Assembly: GCF_004027225.2 (NCBI RefSeq)
Contig: NC_046360.1
Coordinates: forward strand, 856,001-920,000
Reading direction: 5' to 3'
Length of the DNA stretch: 64,000 nt
Source: Strigops habroptila
Taxonomy: Eukaryota; Chordata; Aves; Psittaciformes; Psittacidae
The notes beneath the pieces were generated by a model, which saw only the letters and a list, made by a program, of their open reading frames with translations, was not told the origin of the DNA and made no database searches. Both the position numbers and the translations under genes were made by a program. Positions 48,105 through 61,100 of the stretch are shown here, piece by piece. How positions within the stretch are numbered: position 1 is the first letter of the stretch; each line of letters opens with the position of its first letter.

Positions 48105-49475
48105 CTCTGTGTGTCAGTGGCCAGAGTCCCACTTCCCGCTCGGTGTCATGTTTGTGGCTCCTGGTGTGAGGGTTGGGGTTGGGTGAGCTGCTAGCCCTGG
48201 TTGGCTCCGTGCTGAGGGTGAGTTCCTGCGCTGGCGGGGTTGAGCAGGCACTGCCTGTGCTTTGATCCCTCCTGTGAAGGAGCCACTTGTCAGAGTCTCA
48301 GAAGGTTGTTATAAATGTGATATATGAAGACTGTTGAAGGTAGGAGTGTTACTGGCTTTGCTGTGAAGCGGTGAGCACTGTGTTGGGGTTAGCAGGGCAC
48401 CCCCAGAGCTGGGCACGGTAAAGTCACCCTCCTCACAGCTGTTCTACCGGGGCAGCAGCCGGTTCCCGAGGTGGCTCTGCTGCGGGGACAGGCAGGGAGT
48501 CCAGGGGAAGAGCCGGCTGCCTGCTCAGGGGCGGCCGGGCAGGGATTGCCTCTGCCTTCCCCCCGGCAGCGGAGGAGGTGTTTGAGCAGCAGCATTGCTG
48601 GTGGCAGTGCTCCTGCTGCTGCTTGCTCTGGATAACAGCAGTGTGGGTGTGAAAGCTCATTGGGAAGCCTGAGCTGCAGCCAGCCAGGAGCCCTCCTGCT
48701 GTGGTGACAGTTGTGGACAAGCTGCTCGGGTTCTGGAGTGCAGCACGGAGAGGCACCGTGTAGGTGAGGGATGCGGAGGTGGGAGAAGGCAGGAGGAAAG
48801 ATGCTCATGTGCTCTCCAGCCCTCTTGTGATGTTCTGGGCTCCTCTGGCGTCCTCCCTCTGTTGGTCCAGCAGCCCCAGTCCAGGCTCCCTCGGTGCTCT
48901 GGAGGTGGGGAAGCTCCGGGATGGCAGGAGGAGCAGCGAGGCAGCTCCAGGCTGCTCTGCTCCCCCCAGGGAGATCCTGCTGGCTCCTTGCTGGGTGTTT
49001 GGGAAGTGGATGGGTGCTCCATTGGGAAACACGAAGAAGTTGAAGGAAAAGCCTGAGGGGGACAGGAGGGAGTTTTGGCACAGCAGCAAAGCACAAAATA
49101 GATGCTTTTGCCTGCTGTCAGGAATCTTCCACTACAATCTGCTGTGCCGTCTGTCAGCGGTGGAACAGCTGGGGCTGCTCCCTTCCCTTCCTGCTTCTTG
49201 AGCTGCATCTGGCCACCAAGACCTCTTGCTGTCCTTTGCTAAGAGGAGAGTTGTCTTGGGGTAGGACAGTGAAGAGCTCCAGGCCTTTGACTTAATGGTT
49301 GTGGTGCAGAGAGGCTGTTTAAAACCGGCCTCATCGCACCCTGGAGCTCCTGCCTTTCCGCTTTTCCAGCCGTTTCTCCCCACCGGCTCCTGCTGAGCCG
49401 TGCGGGGAAGCAGGATCCAACCCTGCAGCGTTTGCCTGGCCCCTGCACTCGTTACAGCAGCAGGCAGAGCCCGGT
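48105..49475. other. HPS4-ASPHD2 intergenic spacer
   Basis: About 1.4 kb between two convergent poly(A) sites. I recognise no gene or repeat. Open frames on the minus strand around 48389-49208 give Pro/Ser-rich translations with no recognisable domain. Confidence 0.6.
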
Positions 49476-49493
49476 CTGGTTTCAGCACAACTG

Positions 49494-49499
49494 TTTATT
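49494..49499 (-). promoter_or_regulatory. ASPHD2: ASPHD2 poly(A) signal (AATAAA on the minus strand)
   Basis: TTTATT on the plus strand. It gives ASPHD2 a 3'UTR of about 1.3 kb running from 50756 down to about 49475, with no other strong signal in between. Confidence 0.65.
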
Positions 49500-50756
49500 G
49501 ATAATCTTTGCTTATCCACCACTGTATGAATGGTCCCAAACCCTAAGCCAGTGACCGGCTCCCGCAGGGTCTGGGGCCGGGCAGTCGATGCGTGTAGAAA
49601 TCATGCACATCAGATAGTCTGTAACAAGACAGGTGTAAAAAACATCCCGGATGTATTTGAAATCTTTGCCTTATCCTGCATCCAATCACTGAAAAACCTG
49701 CAAAGAAACCGTGTTGGGAAGGGGCTGCGTTCCCTCCCCGCAGGGTCCTGGAGCCGCCTCCCGGGCAGAGGCGCAGGATGGGGTGAGCATCGCAGGCTGC
49801 TTCAGGGGTGCTGTGTTATAAACCCTGTGGTGGCTCCATACCCCGAGACCCCCAAACACACCCCGGGTGCTGGGGGACTTTGGGAGAAGCATGTTGGTTG
49901 GTGGGTGCCCAGGACACTGGGGCCTCTGCCTTTGGAAACCTTTCCTTTGCTGTCAGGTCTGTGTGAGCTGCCTCTGTATGCTCATTCTGGCTTGAGGAAA
50001 GCAGAAGATGGAGCAGCAGAAGGAAGCTGATCTCCTTTCTTCCCCAGCCTTAGTCTATGGACAAACAAAAGCCCTGCTCCACATTCCAAACAGCATCCTG
50101 CCCCTGCAGGGGCTTCCCAGCTCCATCTGTGACAGCCGAAGGTTGCAGATAAAGCGAGGAAGGGATTTAGGTAATTGATAACACCCTCGGTTCAGATTGA
50201 GGAGCAAGACTCCATGTGAGGAGGAGGAAGCAGGAGCCCTGGGGGTCATGGTGACTGCCCCATCCACCCCAGGCTGAGCAGCCCCTGCCCAGGGGAGTGC
50301 CTTATGACCCCTGTAGCCCTCAGTATCCGTCCATCCACCCGGGGACTGTGGCCAGGCCAGGGCTGGGCTGGTGCCTGGTTTGCTGTTTTGGTGTGTGTGC
50401 GTGTTGGGTTTTTGTTTGATGGCCACGAGAAGTTTTACATCATCACATTCAAACGAACACCCTTGGCTTTGTTACTCTACTTCTGAACACCGCAAAACAC
50501 AGTAGCAACATAACACGTAGGAGAGTGGTGCTGCAGCTAAACCACGGAGGGAAGGCGATGCGCTCTCACGGCGGAAAAGAATCCCTGAAGCCAACGATGG
50601 AGGGGAAGGATGGGCGCGGATACACGTCGCAGTTTCCATTTACAAGAGCCCGCGGGAGCGAGGCCCCCGAGGCCGCGCGCCGGGAGGCAGCTCCCAGCCG
50701 GTGCCGGCGCCGAGCTGGCCCGGCCGCCCTTGAACCCACCGCCCCGGCCGGCGCCG

Positions 50757-53700
50757 TCATCGTCCCGGCGCAAAGATGAAGTCGAGGGCTTGGCGCTCGG
50801 CGGCGGCGACGTTGGGGTGCCACAGGTCCACCATGAAGATCACGCGGGGACCCTCCTCCGGGGGACCTGGTGGGATGGAAACACGCGGTGAGGCTGCGCT
50901 TCCACCCGGCTCCCCTGGGATGGTGCTCGCCCCGGCACAAGGGTGATGGGCTCCATGCTGGGAGGCTGCTGCTTGTACCAGCGCAGGGGCCAGGCTGTAA
51001 CTGCCCAGTGCAACCCCAGTAAACACCTGAACTGCTGCTTACTGGGAGCCCAGCGCCTCCAGCACAGGAGAGGGGCCTCCTGGCAGAGATCTGGGCAATC
51101 GGGCCCGGAGGTTTCCCGTCGCAGGTAGGATGCTGAGCTCTCCCTCTTTGCCACTACATCTCAGAGCCATGCAGGCAGCTGCTGCTGCGCTGTTCCAGCC
51201 TTCCCAGCACCATGGCTCTGCGCTGAGCAGCGCTTCCCAATCGCACAGCAGGGCTGATGTGGGAGCAACAGCTTTTGTTCTCCCACTCCCTCCACGCACA
51301 CGCTCCCCTGCGCAGAAGAGCTCTGCTGGAGGCTGTTACGCCATCAGCAGCTAATGCCGGTTAATCCGGGAGAGCTGGAGCGGAACGGCCTCCGTCAGTG
51401 ACGGGAGAGGCAGAACGGGCTGCCGGGAAGCTCCTCTCCCTGCACAGGAGACAAAGGCGCTGCTGGCACGTCAGCACCGAGCTGCTGCCCTGCAACAGGG
51501 CTGCTGCAGCTGGCGGGGATGCTGCAGGGGCCGGAGGATGCTGAGGCTGCAGCACCGGAGCCTGAGCTGCGCTGCTCAGCTCTGGCGGATCACACGGAGA
51601 GGGTCACTGGTCCCCGGCCCCCAGCACTGCATCAGTGCAAGAGAACACCGTGAGCCCCCTCGGGGTTCACTTACCTTCATGGAACGCCGTGTGCAGGAAG
51701 GAGTCGTCGAAGAGCAGGCAGCGGCCCTCAGCCCAGCACTGGGGCTCACCCCCCACCACCAGCTCGCAGTTACTGGGTGTCTTCAGACCTTCGTGCACAA
51801 AGAGAGAGGACAGGGAGGGTCAGGGTGGGCTCCCTGCAACGAGGGAGCAGCCCTGGAATGGGAACAGGAAGCTCCATCGCAAAACCCTCGTGGGGAGGAG
51901 GCTCTCCACGTGAAGGACAACCTGAGAAACGAAATGGGTCTGTCCCTAAAACACGAGCACAAGTCAGGCCAGCCTAACAAGGGTCAATCCCATCACCCTG
52001 CACCAGGGGCTGCTGGAGCTGGTGCAGTCATCCTGCCCCACGGATGCTGCCATGGTGGAGAAAGGGGTCAGGGCTCACGTGGTTTGTAACCGGTACCAAC
52101 ACAGCAGGAACGGATCTCAAAGAGATGCCAAACCCCAGCGAGCGCAGCAGGGGCTCAACCTGCCCAGGAGAGGTGGGAGCACAAAAGCTGCTCTGCTTTC
52201 CTCATGGATGCTTCAAAGCCTTCAAACACCAAAGCCTTTTCCTTGCACAACGGCCTCAGCTGGAGATGCTCCAGCTGGAAAGGAGGAGCTGAGCCTGCAG
52301 CCTTCCATGGCGTCCATGCCTGGGGAATGCTGCCCGGTCCTTGGAGGGGCAGAGCTGGTGCCTGTGCATGGCCCAGTGTGTTCAGCAGCAGTGGCAGGGT
52401 TGGAGTGAACCCTGGAGAGCCCCTTGGCCATGCTGATGGGTGCTCTGGCTCTGCAGAGAGCTGGCTTCAAAGGGCAGGTTGTCTCCTAAATGCACCCATG
52501 TCCTGGGCATCACAACCTTGCACCCCAGCCCTGAGGTGGGGATGTCAGCGAGCCCCGGGCACGGTCCTGTGTCCTGGCTGAAGCTGGAAAACATGGAAGG
52601 ACAATGGAAGGACCCACATTGCTTGTCTACCCAGGTCGTGCTGCTCCAGCTGGGGGGCTGATCCCAGCTCCACGCTGCTGCCAGGGCAGGTCTGAGCCAC
52701 TGGTCCCCCGCAGGAACCGCTCTCAGCCCCTTGCAAAGGGGGCACATCTCCCCAGTGCTGGGGCAGAGACGTTGTCCAGGCTGCCCAGGCCTGGAATGTG
52801 CTCTCTGTGCTGCTTCCCATTGTGAATAAATGGGCAGTCACTGCCTGAGCATGTTTACCCAGGAGGAGTTGGCTGCGCCACGCGGTCGGTGTTTGCCAGC
52901 AGGGCCCGTGCGGTGCCTCCCCCGGCACGGTCTGTGCCGGCTCCAGCGCGGCACCGTCCTGCCATCTGCGCCTGCAGGAGTCCCCATCCCGGGAGCCCGG
53001 TGCCACCATCCAGCGCCCGGTGCACCCGAGGGGATATCCCGGGACCCCCCACCCTGATCTGCGCCAAAGCAGCATCTTTGCTCACATCCGCCTGTATCAC
53101 ACACAGAGCACCCGAAATCCCAAGACCCCCGTATCTCACACCAGCAAGAGCCCACGGCTCCAGGCTGACAGGAGGAGGAGGTGAAACACTCACACTGCTG
53201 AGCTGGGGACCCTGGGGAGGTTGGGCACTGGGCACCAGCCTCTCCTGGGGAGGATGCTGCCACCAAAGCCCCAAACCTCCCACAGGCTAAAGCACAGCAA
53301 ACCTGAACTTGGGGATGCAATTAGTGGGCCCCTAAAGGGAAAAGCTGGAGAGGGGCTTTGGACAAGGGCTGTAGGGACAGGACAAGGGCAATGGCTTTAA
53401 CCTGCCAGAGGGGAGATTGAGATGAGCTCTGAGGCAGAAGCTCTTCCCTGTGAGGGTGCTGAGGCGCTGGCACAGGGTGCCCAGAGAAGCTGTGGCTGCC
53501 CCATCCCTGGCAGTGTTCAAGGCCAGGTTGGACACAGGGGCTTGGAGCAACCTGCTCTAGTGGAAGGTGTCCCTGCCCGTCGCAGGGGGTTGGAACTGGA
53601 GGAGCTTTAAGGTCGCTTCCAACACAAATCATGGGATTCCATGATCTCAGGGTGCAAGAGGCCTTTTTGGGATCCCCGCACCCCCCGCACTGCCCGGGGA

Positions 53701-54620
53701 CACCGGGCAGGATGAACACGTGCCGGGCACTCACCCAGGTGGCAGCGGATGCGGATGTTGGTGGGTCCGTAGTGCTCGGCGATGACGGTGCCCGGGCTCA
53801 GCACGGAGATGCACGCGTTCCCAAAGACATTGTTGCCAATGCAGGTGCGAAGGCTCCCGAGCAAGCGGTACGTCCGTGGGCATCTCCTGCAGTTCCTGGG
53901 CACGCACATGCCCTGGTTCACCAGGTAGAAGGTGAACCACTCCCCGCTGGGCGTGCTGTTCATTTTCCATCCTTGCGGGAGGCTGCAGTTTGAGAAAGCT
54001 TTGTAGAGGGTCTCAAACTCGCACAGGATGGTCTGGAAGTTGCGCTCCAGCAACTCCACGTCGTGCTTTTGAGCGTCCCGGGAGAAATAGGGCATGGTGG
54101 GCAAGTCCGGCAAGAAGAAGACCTCTGGCTTCTGGATGGACGGACGGCTGTTGAGGTAGCGGCCCTGCTCGCGGATGCCCTTGTGGATCCTGCCCATGCC
54201 GGACCAGGAGTAGCGCTTGGCGTACTCCTGCAGGTTGTGGTAGAGTTTCTGGTTGAGGCCGTCGTGGTGCGTGCAGCGCGCGCACTCGGGCGAGTGGCAG
54301 TACACGAACCCGTTCTGCACGCCGTTGGCCTCGGCGCTCTGCATCAGGGCGTTGACGGTGGCGTAGGCGCGGGGCTGCTCCCGCCCCACGTGGTAGCAGT
54401 ACCACATGAAGAGCACCAGCAGGCAGGCGACCGCGGCCAGGGCCGTGGCGTCGCAATCCCGGAAAGACTGGATGCCAGTGGCGATGAAATCCCGGAGCCC
54501 GTCCAGGGACCAGCTCCAGTCCAGCAGCCACTCCATGGACATGGTGGTGCAGCGGGGCGCAGGGGTGCGCAGCGGGGCCCGGCGGTCAGTGCTCGAGGGC
54601 CTCGGGGGCACCCACACCAT
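50757..54620 (-). CDS. ASPHD2: Aspartate beta-hydroxylase domain-containing protein 2
   Basis: Membrane protein with a domain related to aspartyl/asparaginyl beta-hydroxylase, a 2-oxoglutarate and iron dependent enzyme; its substrate is unknown. Three coding exons on the minus strand, 54620-53735, 51788-51675 and 50866-50757, give 1110 bases and 369 residues, the same length as human. A membrane segment lies at about residues 58-78, followed by the luminal domain. Candidate histidine ligands are kept: H283 in EHYGPTN and H350 in DLWHPN, equivalent to the two catalytic histidines of AspH. Highly conserved stretches include [18 protein letters not shown] and SCELVVGG-type sequence (here SNCELVVGG). 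The start at 54620 (MVWVPP) matches the human N-terminus; a second ATG at 54542 (MSMEW) is possible. The first coding exon probably begins at 54810, after the acceptor CTCTCCCCAG. Confidence 0.97.
53338..53645 (+). mobile_element. CR1 LINE 3' fragment in ASPHD2 intron
   Basis: Plus-strand fragment from AAAGCTGGAGAGGGGCTTTG through GAGGGTGCTGAGGCGCTGG to about CATGGGATTCCATGATC. It lies antisense to ASPHD2, and its 3' end is only about 90 bp from the splice donor of the first coding exon (53735). It shares a 191-bp block with the copy at 27.9 kb. Confidence 0.93.
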
Positions 54621-54810
54621 GCAGTGGCGCTGGGGCTGCCATGGGGAAGCGGGGCTGCGGCTCTGCCCTGCACGCGCGGGAGCCCAGCACGGGCAGCAGC
54701 AGCAGCAGCAGCGCCCGGGAAGGGCCGGGGGGTCAGCAGTGACGTGCCCAGAGGGTCCCCACCGGTGGTCCCGGGACCATCATCCTGAGAGGCAGCGCTG
54801 GAGGGAGGCT

Positions 54811-57478
54811 CTGGGGAGAGAAACCCGGAGGAGTCAGGGAGGCAGCTTCCCCCTGGGGACCCTGCAGCCGGGGGCACCGGTTCCTATGTGGGGATGGTGG
54901 ATGAGGAGCCCCCCTCTCTGCCCAAGAGCCCAACATCATCTGATGCTGAGAATTCCCCCATCCCTCTCAACAGCATCCTCCACAAATACCCAAATGGAAG
55001 CTAAAGGGGGAGCCAGGCCCTTCCCTCCCACCACCTCAGGGTGACCATCTCCCTTCCTGTTCTCCCCCCATTTCTCTCCTCTCTTTCTGCCTTATCACAT
55101 CCGAAACCTGGCTGACAAGGCAGCGGGGCAAAGCTGGGAGCAGACACTTGAGAGCCCTCTCGTGCAGCACATCAGTTTATCCCCTTGATCTAAATGCTCT
55201 GAAATGACTCTCCCTCCGGACACCGAGCTGACAGCCCCGAGCTGGGATGCAGGAGCCCAGGCTTGGCCAGCGGGATGAGGGCACTCAGGGACATGGGAGC
55301 CCAGGCTCAGCCAGCCAAAAGAGAAGGTGCTCCAGCTCCTCAAAACCACAAGCGATGTTTGCCCACCCCCTGCTCCATCCTTAGGAACCTCGGAGCAGCC
55401 AGAGGGGAGGCAAAGAGGGGGTGAGGAACGGACTGGAAACACAGACCTGGTTGGGAATCATGCTGGGAGCTACCCTGGCCTACAGCATGCTGCCAGCACC
55501 AGAGGAGAGCCCTGTAATCACTGATGTGCAGCAGTTAAAGCAGCTGAACAGGAGGTGCACGGGCCAGGTCTGCACACCGAGCAGATGCCCAGGCTGGGCA
55601 TGTGTGGAGGGTCACATCCTGCCCCGGAGCACTGAAGGACAGGGGCTCTCACCCACTGCTTGTGTGCTAGTGCTGCACCTCCTGGACGTGCCAGGCAGGG
55701 CAGGGGGATGCAGCCTGGCAGGAGCCGCAGGGCAAACAGCTCCCATCTGAACAAAACAAGGATGATACAGGTAGGGGGGAGGGAGATGCCGTGGGAGCTC
55801 ATTGGTGGGAGCACTGATTGAAGGAGTAGGATGGGTTTATTAGCAGGGAAGGAAGGCAAATACCATCCAACCCTCCTAGCTGAGGTCCTGCAGCCCATTA
55901 ATGACCGTGCATCTCCCTGCTGCTGGCAATGGTGATGTGCTTCAGCTGGTGGAGCTTTGGCTGGGACCTTGCTCTGCTGCTGTGGACCTGCTGCAGCACG
56001 GGGGGCACAGGCTTGGGGCAGTTTTACACCCACAGCGACCTCCCTCCATCCATTCCTTGCAGCGCACTGCCTGGTGCCCTGTCCCGGGATCAGCAATCCA
56101 CATGGCACGTCACAGCCTCCTGGGAATGTTAAGGTAACTTCCCTCCATCCCCACCGGCTGCCGTCCCTACAGACATGTCGCCTTCTCCAGCCCAGGCCTT
56201 GGCTCCCGGGGTGCACCGGACCCAGGGGTGCTCCCCAAGGCTGGCACAATCCCCCACGCTCCTTGGTAGTGCCGGAGCATGCCTGGGAATGCTGGCAGAC
56301 CCTGCCATGATCTGTATTCAGGGTGGCTCTCACCCTGACAGCAGCAGCACAGCAGCCAGGCTCCTTCAGGCTCACACAGGCAGAGCCAGCGTGCAGGGAG
56401 CAGAGCTGAGGGGTCCCACAGCCTCGGGGTCCCCGAGCCGCAGCCACTTGCCCCCCTGTGAGGGTGGCACAGCACAAACACAGCCCCACTGCTGCCCAGG
56501 GCTGCTGCTGACACCTCAGAGGGGGAGAGCCAGGGGGAGACCATCAAAGCAGTCAGAGATCTGAGCCCCTGTGCCCATGTGCAGCTGCCTGGCCCTGAGC
56601 CTGGCACAGGGATGCTCCGCACAGAGCCTCCCCCCAGGATGCAGCCGCCCCCTGCGCTGGCACAGGCAGCCCCGGTGCAAACCTGCCCAAACCCACCTTC
56701 CACGGGGCAGGGGCCAAACACCAGCACGGGGTGGGTGCTGCATGGCCAGGACCTGCTGCTGGGCGGCTTGATGCTGTCACCCTGCACCGAGACAGGCAGT
56801 GACCCCAGCACCCCTGGCCTGAGACCCAAGGAAAGGCTCGTAACAGCCGGCGGAGCCAGCCCAGGAGAGTGGAATCGATTCCAGGCTGCACTGAAGTTGT
56901 GCAGGACGTGGAGGCGAGCACCGTGCCAGGCAGCAGCGCCGTTACATAATGAAGGCACAGAGGCTTCGATGCAGCAAAAGTTGCACCTCGGTAGCTCCGT
57001 GGGGACCCCGGCATCGCCCGGGGCAGGCAGGCTCTGCTCAGCACGGCCGGGCTCCCCAGGCCGTGGGCCCCGTGGTGGCGGGGATGTGTGATGGGGACGC
57101 GTGGTGGGGTGTCCTCGGCTTGGCGTCACCCTTGGGAGCAGCACCGGAGCCTCCTCGGGGTGCAGGAGAGCTGGGGGGCTGGCTGCTGCTCCGGAGCGGG
57201 CTTCCCCCTTCCCCACTGTGCCACCCCGGCGGCGCCACCAGCGCCGGTCTCACCCGTGGTGGCATCAGCGCGTGTCACCGGTGCGGCAGCGCTGCCCGGT
57301 GTGCGGGTGTCCCGCATGTCACGCAGCGTGCGGGGGGCACCCGCCGCCTGCTGTGGCCCTGAGGAGCACCCCCCCGGCCCTAGCGGGCGGAGCCGGGCTG
57401 AGCCCCCGCCGCGGGCACCGCTCCCGCCCCTCCGCGCCCCGCGCCCCGCACCGTGCGCTGCGCTGCGGCGGTACCGAC
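54811..57478 (-). other. ASPHD2: ASPHD2 intron in the 5'UTR
   Basis: Stretch between the probable 5'UTR exon near 57.5 kb and the acceptor at 54811. I see no exon or recognised repeat. Several GC-rich open frames, such as one on the minus strand at 56167-57216, have no conserved content. Confidence 0.5.
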
Positions 57479-57760
57479 CTGCTGCCCGCACCGCGCCGTG
57501 CGGGGCCGCCGCGCCGCTCCCCGCCGCTCCGCTCCGCTTCGCTCCCGCCGCCGCGGACCACAACTCCCATCAGCCCGGGCAGGAGGGACCGCGCCGGGCC
57601 GGCAGCCTGCGGGCCCCGGCCGAGGCACCGCCCGCCCGCCCGCCCCTCGCCGCGGCCTCGGGGCGGCGCGGCGCGCCCCCGCACCTCGCTCCCGCACCGC
57701 GCGGGAACGGCGGGGTTGCGGCACCCGGGTGGGGGTCCTGGGGATGGAGGGGCGGGAGGC
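57479..57760 (-). promoter_or_regulatory. ASPHD2: ASPHD2 CpG-island promoter and probable noncoding exon 1
   Basis: Very CpG-rich stretch. A possible minus-strand donor (CAGCAG|GTCGGT, GT at 57478-57477) would close a noncoding exon whose 5' end is near 57570. ACCACAACTCCCATCAG at 57557-57573 resembles the ZNF143/THAP11 site (ACTACAATTCCCAGCATGC) that often marks transcription starts. ASPHD2 is the only gene on this strand lacking a promoter elsewhere. Exon limits are inferred. Confidence 0.5.
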
Positions 57761-57859
57761 GGGCGCGATGCTGGTACCCGGGCGAGCATCCGCCCGGCTG
57801 CGGGCACCCCGGACGGGGACACGGGCAGGGGCACCGCGGGGTGCAGCAGGACGTGCAGG

Positions 57860-58135
57860 GAGAGCTGGGTCCAGGGATGCAGCACCGGGGGCTGCAGCAG
57901 TCGGGATGCAGGAGGTGCGGGCCCCAGGGGTGGGGGCATGCAGGGATGCAGGCACTCAGCATCCTGCCTCCGGGGACACAGACTATTAGGGATGCGGCAG
58001 CTGGGATGTGCGGGATGCTGGCTCCCCAGATGCAGGTGTCCAGGGATGCAGGGAGTGCTGGCTGCAGGGATACAGGCACGGGGGGATGCAGCACCCAGGA
58101 TGCAGGGGTTGCTGCTCCCCGAGGATGCATATGTC
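57860..58135. repeat. Degenerate minisatellite with GGGATGCAG core
   Basis: GGATGCAG, GGGATGCAGG and close variants recur about a dozen times at irregular 15-35 bp spacing upstream of ASPHD2. Long open frames on both strands across it result from the repeat and its GC content. Confidence 0.7.
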
Positions 58136-61100
58136 TGGTTGCAGAGGCAGGAGCTGCCAGGGTGTGCCTCTGCGAGGGTGTGATTTAGCAATTTGGAGTG
58201 TCCCTTAAGAACTCTTTAAGCGCTGGTGGAGAAGCAGTTTGTTGTGAGCCTTTCTGCTTCCTGATGGCTTTGTTCCTCCCCAACCCATTTCCCATTCACC
58301 TGAGCGAGTAATGTCAAATCCAGGAGCCCCAGTGGTCCAGTCCTCCTTCCAGCAGCCATCCCAGTGTTAGGTAAGCTGCTGTGCATGTGTTTGCTCTGGA
58401 GCACCCTCATGCCCAGAGACTGCACACCCAACCTGCGCCTTGTCTTCTGTCCTGGCACATTTTTGCCTCCTGTCTGCTCCTGGTGTTTCCCTGTGATCCC
58501 ACGAGCACATTCCCTGTGCCAGCCCCCCTCGGTTTGCTCTGCAGGGTCCTGGCAGCGTTGTGTGTTGCAGGCTGAAGGGAGGGTAAGTTTATCCCCTCCT
58601 GCTCTTTCCCAGGCCCCGCTCAGCCCCAGCCCACGCCTCCCGCCTGCTCTTGGCAGGCAGCGCGTCCTTCTGCCACCGAGTCTGCTGGCTCTCGGCACTG
58701 GGCCTCTCCCATTCTTTCTCCCCTCCATCTGCCTTCTGCTCTCTGCTCCCCGTTGGGCCCCTCCAGGCCCTGGTCCTCAGCTCTGCTGTTCCTCCTTTGC
58801 CTACAGAATGAGCTGCCCTTGTCCTTCCTCTACCTTTCGGATATTGCCTGGTCCTTTTCACCCTCCAGTGCAGAACACCCTTCTGAGCACTGCATCTGCT
58901 CCAGCAACCGCTCTGCTGTGCAGCTCTGGGGAGAGGAGGAGGAATTGGAGATCTGAAGGACTGGGGTCTCATCCTGACTCCCTGGTGTGTATTTCCCCAG
59001 TAATACCAAGCCCATGGCATCAGCACAGAGGTTTCTTGAAGCACATCCCTGCTGGCAGGGATGTGGTGAGGGCTAATCCTGCTGCCAGCCTCCTCTTGGG
59101 TTTGTCCTCCGTGGGTCCCTCCTCTGCCTCCTTTGGCCCGGGTGATTCTCCCAGCCTGGGGAGCTGAGGGGAGATGCCATTCCTGTGATCCAGCAGCAGG
59201 TCCTGGGGTGGCTGCAGGATGGAGGTGTGAGCCCAGCTCCTCTGTACCTGGGCACCAGGAAGGTCACTGGGCTCAAGGCAGGACGAGGGTCTGTCAGGGG
59301 CCAAGCGGGCAGCGAGAGCAGGCACAGGAACCATCCCATGGCAGAAGGCTGGGAACAGCGCTGGGATGCCCTTGGCACGGCTCTGCAGCCTCCTGGCTCC
59401 AGTGGTTCCTTCTCCCTTTCCCCGAGATGTTCTCCTGGGGCAGGCACGACCCTGTGTCCTCCTGAGCCGCTGCCAGGATGCGGCTGCAGCCAAACCCGTG
59501 CTTGTTGTGCCAGGGCAGGGTTTCCCAGAGTGTTTGGGCTGGAGCTGGGACCATGCTCCCAGAGGGTCCCTCCCTGTGCTCCCTGGGCCAAGGAGATCAG
59601 CACCGTGCAGGCTGCTGCTCCCTGAGTCCCCTCCAGACCAGCTTGTGCCCAGGCAACGTGCGGGATGCTGAGCATGGGTGTATGGCTCAGGCCTGCATCC
59701 CTCCCTCAGCATTCCTGCCCCTGGCCACTGCTCCTCCACCAGCCCAGCCCCGAGCCCCTGCTCTTTGCTCTTTAATCATACTCCACGCTGCTGCTGGTCT
59801 CTGACGCTGCGCAGAATGATGCCAGCACCGCCCCAGGCCTGTGTCACTGCTGGCACCAGCGACTGTGGGTACCCCACAGCCAGTTCCTGCCTCCAGCACT
59901 GAGCAAAGCCCAGAGCTGGGGGGCAGCTGCTCTCCTGGCCCTCCATCCTTGCATGGAGCCCCCCAAACTGGTTTGGTTCCTGCTGAGAAATAACCCAGTG
60001 ATGGGGGAAGGTGCAGGAATGTGGTCAGTGAATGGCTGCATGAAACCTGGCTACAGACCACGAGCCCCAGGATGCGCTGCTCTGTGATGAGGGGTCCCTG
60101 CTGCTGCGTGCCCGAGCTCAGGTGGGTGCACACGGGGGGGTCCTTTGTCTATGTGATTGCTGAGGGATGAGCACGTTGTCCTCCTGCAGATGAGAGGTGG
60201 GTAAAGGCTGTGGCTGCTGTGCCCAGACACGGCTCAATCCTCAGCACGAAGCGTGAGGCTGGAGCTCGGCTCCTGCTTTACGTCACCGCGGAGCAGCGGC
60301 AGCACCGAGAGATCCAACAGCCCCCCCCCTTTCATTTTAATTCCCTTGCAATTTCTGTCCAAAAATAACCCCAGCTCCCTCCTCCGGGAATGCTGCGCAT
60401 CACAGCCCTGGCTCCCGCGCCCCTCCGCATTAGCCTCACAGCTGCTAAACGAAGCTATTATCTGATGGCACATCACAACCTTGCTTAAAAGCACATTTGG
60501 AGAGCACAGGGTTATTGTGGTGTTCCGTGCAGGGATGGATGGGCGGCTCCAGGTTTTCTTGGCTGACCAGCAGAGAGGATATTGCCCTGGGTGGGCTGTG
60601 CCCCCCTGTCCCTCCCCGATGGCCATTGCCCCTGCCAGGGAAACCTGGGGCTCTGTGGGCATTGGGAAATGGTATTTCATAGACTCATAGAATGGTTTGT
60701 GTTGGAAGGGACCTTAAGATCATCCAGTCCCAATCCACAGACACCTTCCACTAGAGCAGGTTGCTCCAAGCCCCATCCAACCTGGCATTGAACACTGGAT
60801 TTAACAGGGATGCCCCCATGGCCCTGCTCCTTGGCATTGCAGCAGCGCAGGATGCAGCTGGTGCAGAGCTGTATGGGGGCAGGCAAGGCAGCCCCACATG
60901 TTCTCCTTTGTGGTTATGGGGAGCTGCCCTGCCCCAGCCGGCACAGGAGACAGCTATGGGTCATTGCTGTGGGGCTGGATGGGTTCCCAAGGTCCCCCTG
61001 ACCCACAGGGCTCCCCCAAACCTTCTGCACATCCTCTGTGATGTGCTCATGGTCTCCAGTGGGGTCCCAGTGCTGTGGGGCAGGACCCCCCAACACCCCA

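Noticed and set aside
54542-54544. ATG at MSMEW as the ASPHD2 start
   Set aside because: The upstream in-frame ATG at 54620 gives an N-terminus that aligns with human ASPHD2 and the same total length of 369 residues.
57319-58191. Overlapping long open frames on both strands near the ASPHD2 promoter
   Set aside because: All frames are open because the region is CpG-island and GGATGCAG repeat; no domain and no splice logic.
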